DNA of 7,991 nt from Gammaproteobacteria bacterium (GTDB lineage Bacteria; Pseudomonadota; Gammaproteobacteria; Pseudomonadales; Pseudohongiellaceae): positions 1 through 7,991 of the forward strand of contig RKSA01000043.1 of assembly GCA_007571115.1 (NCBI GenBank), given 5' to 3'. This document shows, piece by piece, positions 6,158 through 7,991 of this stretch. The first letter of the stretch is position 1, and the number at the start of each line of letters is the position of its first letter. The notes beneath the pieces are model-generated. The model ran no database searches, was not told the DNA's origin, and was given only the letters and a program-made list of their open reading frames with translations. Position numbers and translations under genes: made by a program.

Positions 6158-6164
6158 TCAAAGT

Positions 6165-7991
6165 TTGCTGCAAGAATATCGAAAGCACGTCGCCGAGCGA
6201 GCCGAGCTCGGCATCCCCCCCTTGCCTCTTTCGGCCCAGCAAGTCGCCGAACTCGTCGAACTGCTCAAGAAACCGCCTCCCGGCGAAGAGGCCCTGCTGC
6301 TTGAACTGATTTCCAACCGCGTTCCGCCGGGAGTCGACGAGGCCGCCTACATCAAGGCCGGCCTGCTCGCGGCGATCGCCCGGGGCGAGGCCGAATCGTC
6401 ATTGCTCGACCGCTCCCAGGCCGTTGCACTGCTCGGCACGATGCTTGGCGGCTACAACGTGTCGAGCCTGGTTGAATTGCTCGATGACCCGGCGATGGCG
6501 GCTGCGGCAGCCGATCAGTTGTGCCAGATCCTGCTCGTGTTCGACGCGTTTCACGACGTCGAGGAACGCTCGCGCCAAGGCAATGCCCACGCGCAGCGCG
6601 TGCTGCAAAGCTGGGCCGACGCCGAATGGTTCAGCACCAGGCCGCAGGTCGCAGAACGCGCGACGATGATCGTGTTCAAGGTTCCCGGCGAAACCAATAC
6701 CGATGATCTCTCGCCGGCCCAGGACGCCTGGTCGCGGCCCGACATTCCCCTGCACGCGCTGGCAATGTACAAGAACCCCCGCGAAGGCGTCACCGATGCC
6801 CTGGCACAGATCGCCGAGCTCAAGCGCAGCGGCCACCCTGTAGTGCTCGTTGGCGACGTCATGGGAACGGGCTCGTCGCGCAAGTCGGCGACCAATTCGG
6901 TGCTCTGGCATATCGGCGACGACATCCCCCACATCCCCAACAAGCGCTCTGGCGGCGTTTGCATCGGCGGCAAGATGGCGCCGATCTTCTTCAATACCAT
7001 GGAAGACGCCGGCGCCCTGCCCCTCGAATGCGATGTCGACAGGCTCAACACCGGTGACATCATCGACATCAGCCCCTATGCCGGAACGGTTCACGACCAC
7101 GCCAGCGGCGAGCTGCTGGCGCGATTCGAGCTCAAGACCGAAGTCCTGCTCGATGAGGTGCGCGCTGGCGGCAGGATTCCCCTGATTATCGGCCGCGGCC
7201 TCACCGCCCGGGCGAGAAGCGCCCTCGATCTGCCGCCGAGCGAGGCGTTCCGCTCTCCGGTGACTGGCCAGGACTCGGGCAAGGGCTACACCCTCGCGCA
7301 GAAGATGGTCGGCCGCGCCTGCGCAGTCGAAGGCGTCCGTCCGGGAAGCTATTGCGAGCCGCGCATGAGCACCGTCGGCAGCCAGGACACCACCGGGCCG
7401 ATGACCCGGGACGAACTGAAAGACCTCGCCTGCCTCGGCTTTTCTGCCGATCTCGTCATGCAGTCCTTCTGCCATACAGCAGCCTACCCCAAGCCCGTCG
7501 ATATCGAGACGCAGCACAGCCTGCCGAGCTTCTTCCAGACCCGCGGCGGAGTCGCCCTGCGCCCCGGCGACGGCATCATCCATAGCTGGATGAACCGCAT
7601 GCTGCTTCCCGACAGGGTGGGAACCGGCGGCGACTCGCATACGCGCTTCCCGATCGGCATTTCCTTCCCTGCGGGCTCGGGCCTCGTTGCCTTCGCCGCA
7701 GCGACCGGCGTCATGCCCCTGGACATGCCCGAATCGGTGCTCGTGCGTTTCAGCGGCACGATGCAGCCAGGAATCACCTTGCGCGACCTGGTCAATGCGA
7801 TTCCCTACGCGGCGCTTCAGTCAGGCGATCTGACCATCGCCAAGAAGGGCAAGAAAAACGTCTTTTCGGGCCGAGTCCTCGAAATCGAGGGGCTTCCCAA
7901 CCTGAAAGTCGAGCAGGCTTTCGAGATTTCCGACGCCTCGGCCGAGCGTTCGGCGGGTGGCTGCACGATCCTGCTCGACCAGGCGCCGATC
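6165..7991 (+). CDS. acnB: Aconitate hydratase B, N-terminal 609 codons (truncated by window end)
   Basis: AcnB interconverts citrate and isocitrate through cis-aconitate in the TCA cycle, and often also handles 2-methylisocitrate. The frame from TTG at 6165 translates to (M)LQEYRKHVAERAELGIPPLP, the classic AcnB beginning. It has a strong AGAGGA site seven bases upstream; the first in-frame ATG would be codon 93, losing half the HEAT-like domain. Domain order matches AcnB: HEAT-like domain at about 1-160 (LISNRVPPGVDEAAYIKAG, FDAFHDVEER); swivel domain at about 165-370 (GETNTDDLSPAQDAWSRPD, GDVMGTGSSRKSATNSV, KRSGGVCIGGKMAPIFFNTM); then the catalytic core with DTTGPMTRDELKDLACLGF (408-426), QSFCHTAAYPKP (433-444) and VGTGGDSHTRFPIGISF (485-501). 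The family is about 865 residues, so roughly 255 are missing, including the three [4Fe-4S] cysteine ligands (710, 769 and 772 in E. coli). There is no internal stop or frameshift. Confidence 0.96.
   Translation, partial: MLQEYRKHVAERAELGIPPLPLSAQQVAELVELLKKPPPGEEALLLELISNRVPPGVDEAAYIKAGLLAAIARGEAESSLLDRSQAVALLGTMLGGYNVSSLVELLDDPAMAAAAADQLCQILLVFDAFHDVEERSRQGNAHAQRVLQSWADAEWFSTRPQVAERATMIVFKVPGETNTDDLSPAQDAWSRPDIPLHALAMYKNPREGVTDALAQIAELKRSGHPVVLVGDVMGTGSSRKSATNSVLWHIGDDIPHIPNKRSGGVCIGGKMAPIFFNTMEDAGALPLECDVDRLNTGDIIDISPYAGTVHDHASGELLARFELKTEVLLDEVRAGGRIPLIIGRGLTARARSALDLPPSEAFRSPVTGQDSGKGYTLAQKMVGRACAVEGVRPGSYCEPRMSTVGSQDTTGPMTRDELKDLACLGFSADLVMQSFCHTAAYPKPVDIETQHSLPSFFQTRGGVALRPGDGIIHSWMNRMLLPDRVGTGGDSHTRFPIGISFPAGSGLVAFAAATGVMPLDMPESVLVRFSGTMQPGITLRDLVNAIPYAALQSGDLTIAKKGKKNVFSGRVLEIEGLPNLKVEQAFEISDASAERSAGGCTILLDQAPI

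Noticed and set aside
6215..6221. C7 homopolymer in acnB codons 17-19, and another C7 at 3172-3178, as phase-variation tracts
   Set aside because: Seven bases is short for switching. The acnB tract encodes conserved Pro-Pro in a housekeeping enzyme, and the other is intergenic without a promoter role.
6399..7640. 413-codon antisense open frame across acnB
   Set aside because: It lies wholly inside a confidently identified aconitase gene. Its translation is a low-complexity Ala/Arg/Gly/Asp/His mix typical of the complement of GC-rich coding DNA, with no recognisable domain.

Overview
This is a GC-rich window with dense, entirely forward-strand genes. It looks like a chromosomal segment of a Gram-negative proteobacterium. 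The evidence is a MacA/MacB-type tripartite transporter module, a long-form aconitase B, and Shine-Dalgarno-led starts in high-GC codon usage. A gammaproteobacterial host is my guess, from the acnB and qorA resemblance; the sequence alone does not fix the taxon. I see no tRNA, rRNA, CRISPR array, insertion sequence, integrase or phage gene.

Layout: (1) Bases 3-3123 hold a compact three-gene ABC operon: a periplasmic adaptor (MacA/HlyD type), an ATPase (MacB/LolD type) and a MacB-type FtsX-family permease. The ATPase follows after 14 bases and the permease overlaps it by one base. Together they should form an inner-membrane/periplasm exporter or lipid/peptide pump. The outer-membrane partner is not in the window. 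(2) Bases 3124-3300 are a spacer with a plausible sigma-70-like promoter and a short palindrome. (3) Bases 3301-3819 encode a small secreted GlcG/HbpS-like (DUF336) protein. (4) Bases 3820-4004 are a spacer dominated by a seven-unit, 16-base degenerate tandem repeat ending in a hairpin. (5) Bases 4005-5021 encode a QorA-type NADPH:quinone oxidoreductase. (6) Bases 5072-6073 encode an exported beta-propeller-like protein of unknown function. (7) From 6165 to the window end is the first 609 codons of aconitase B, starting at TTG and cut off before its iron-sulfur cysteines.

Most of the gene content is ordinary housekeeping and transport. The most unusual part is 3301-4036. Three unrelated short tandem repeats (9-base x5, 16-base x7, 12-base x3) lie at the beginning of, after, and beyond the GlcG/HbpS-like gene. 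Two of them place several in-frame ATG codons at the start of consecutive genes. I find no convincing new multi-gene system. The repeat cluster, an altered adaptor hairpin-tip motif, the propeller protein and the non-ATG acnB start are what I would examine next.
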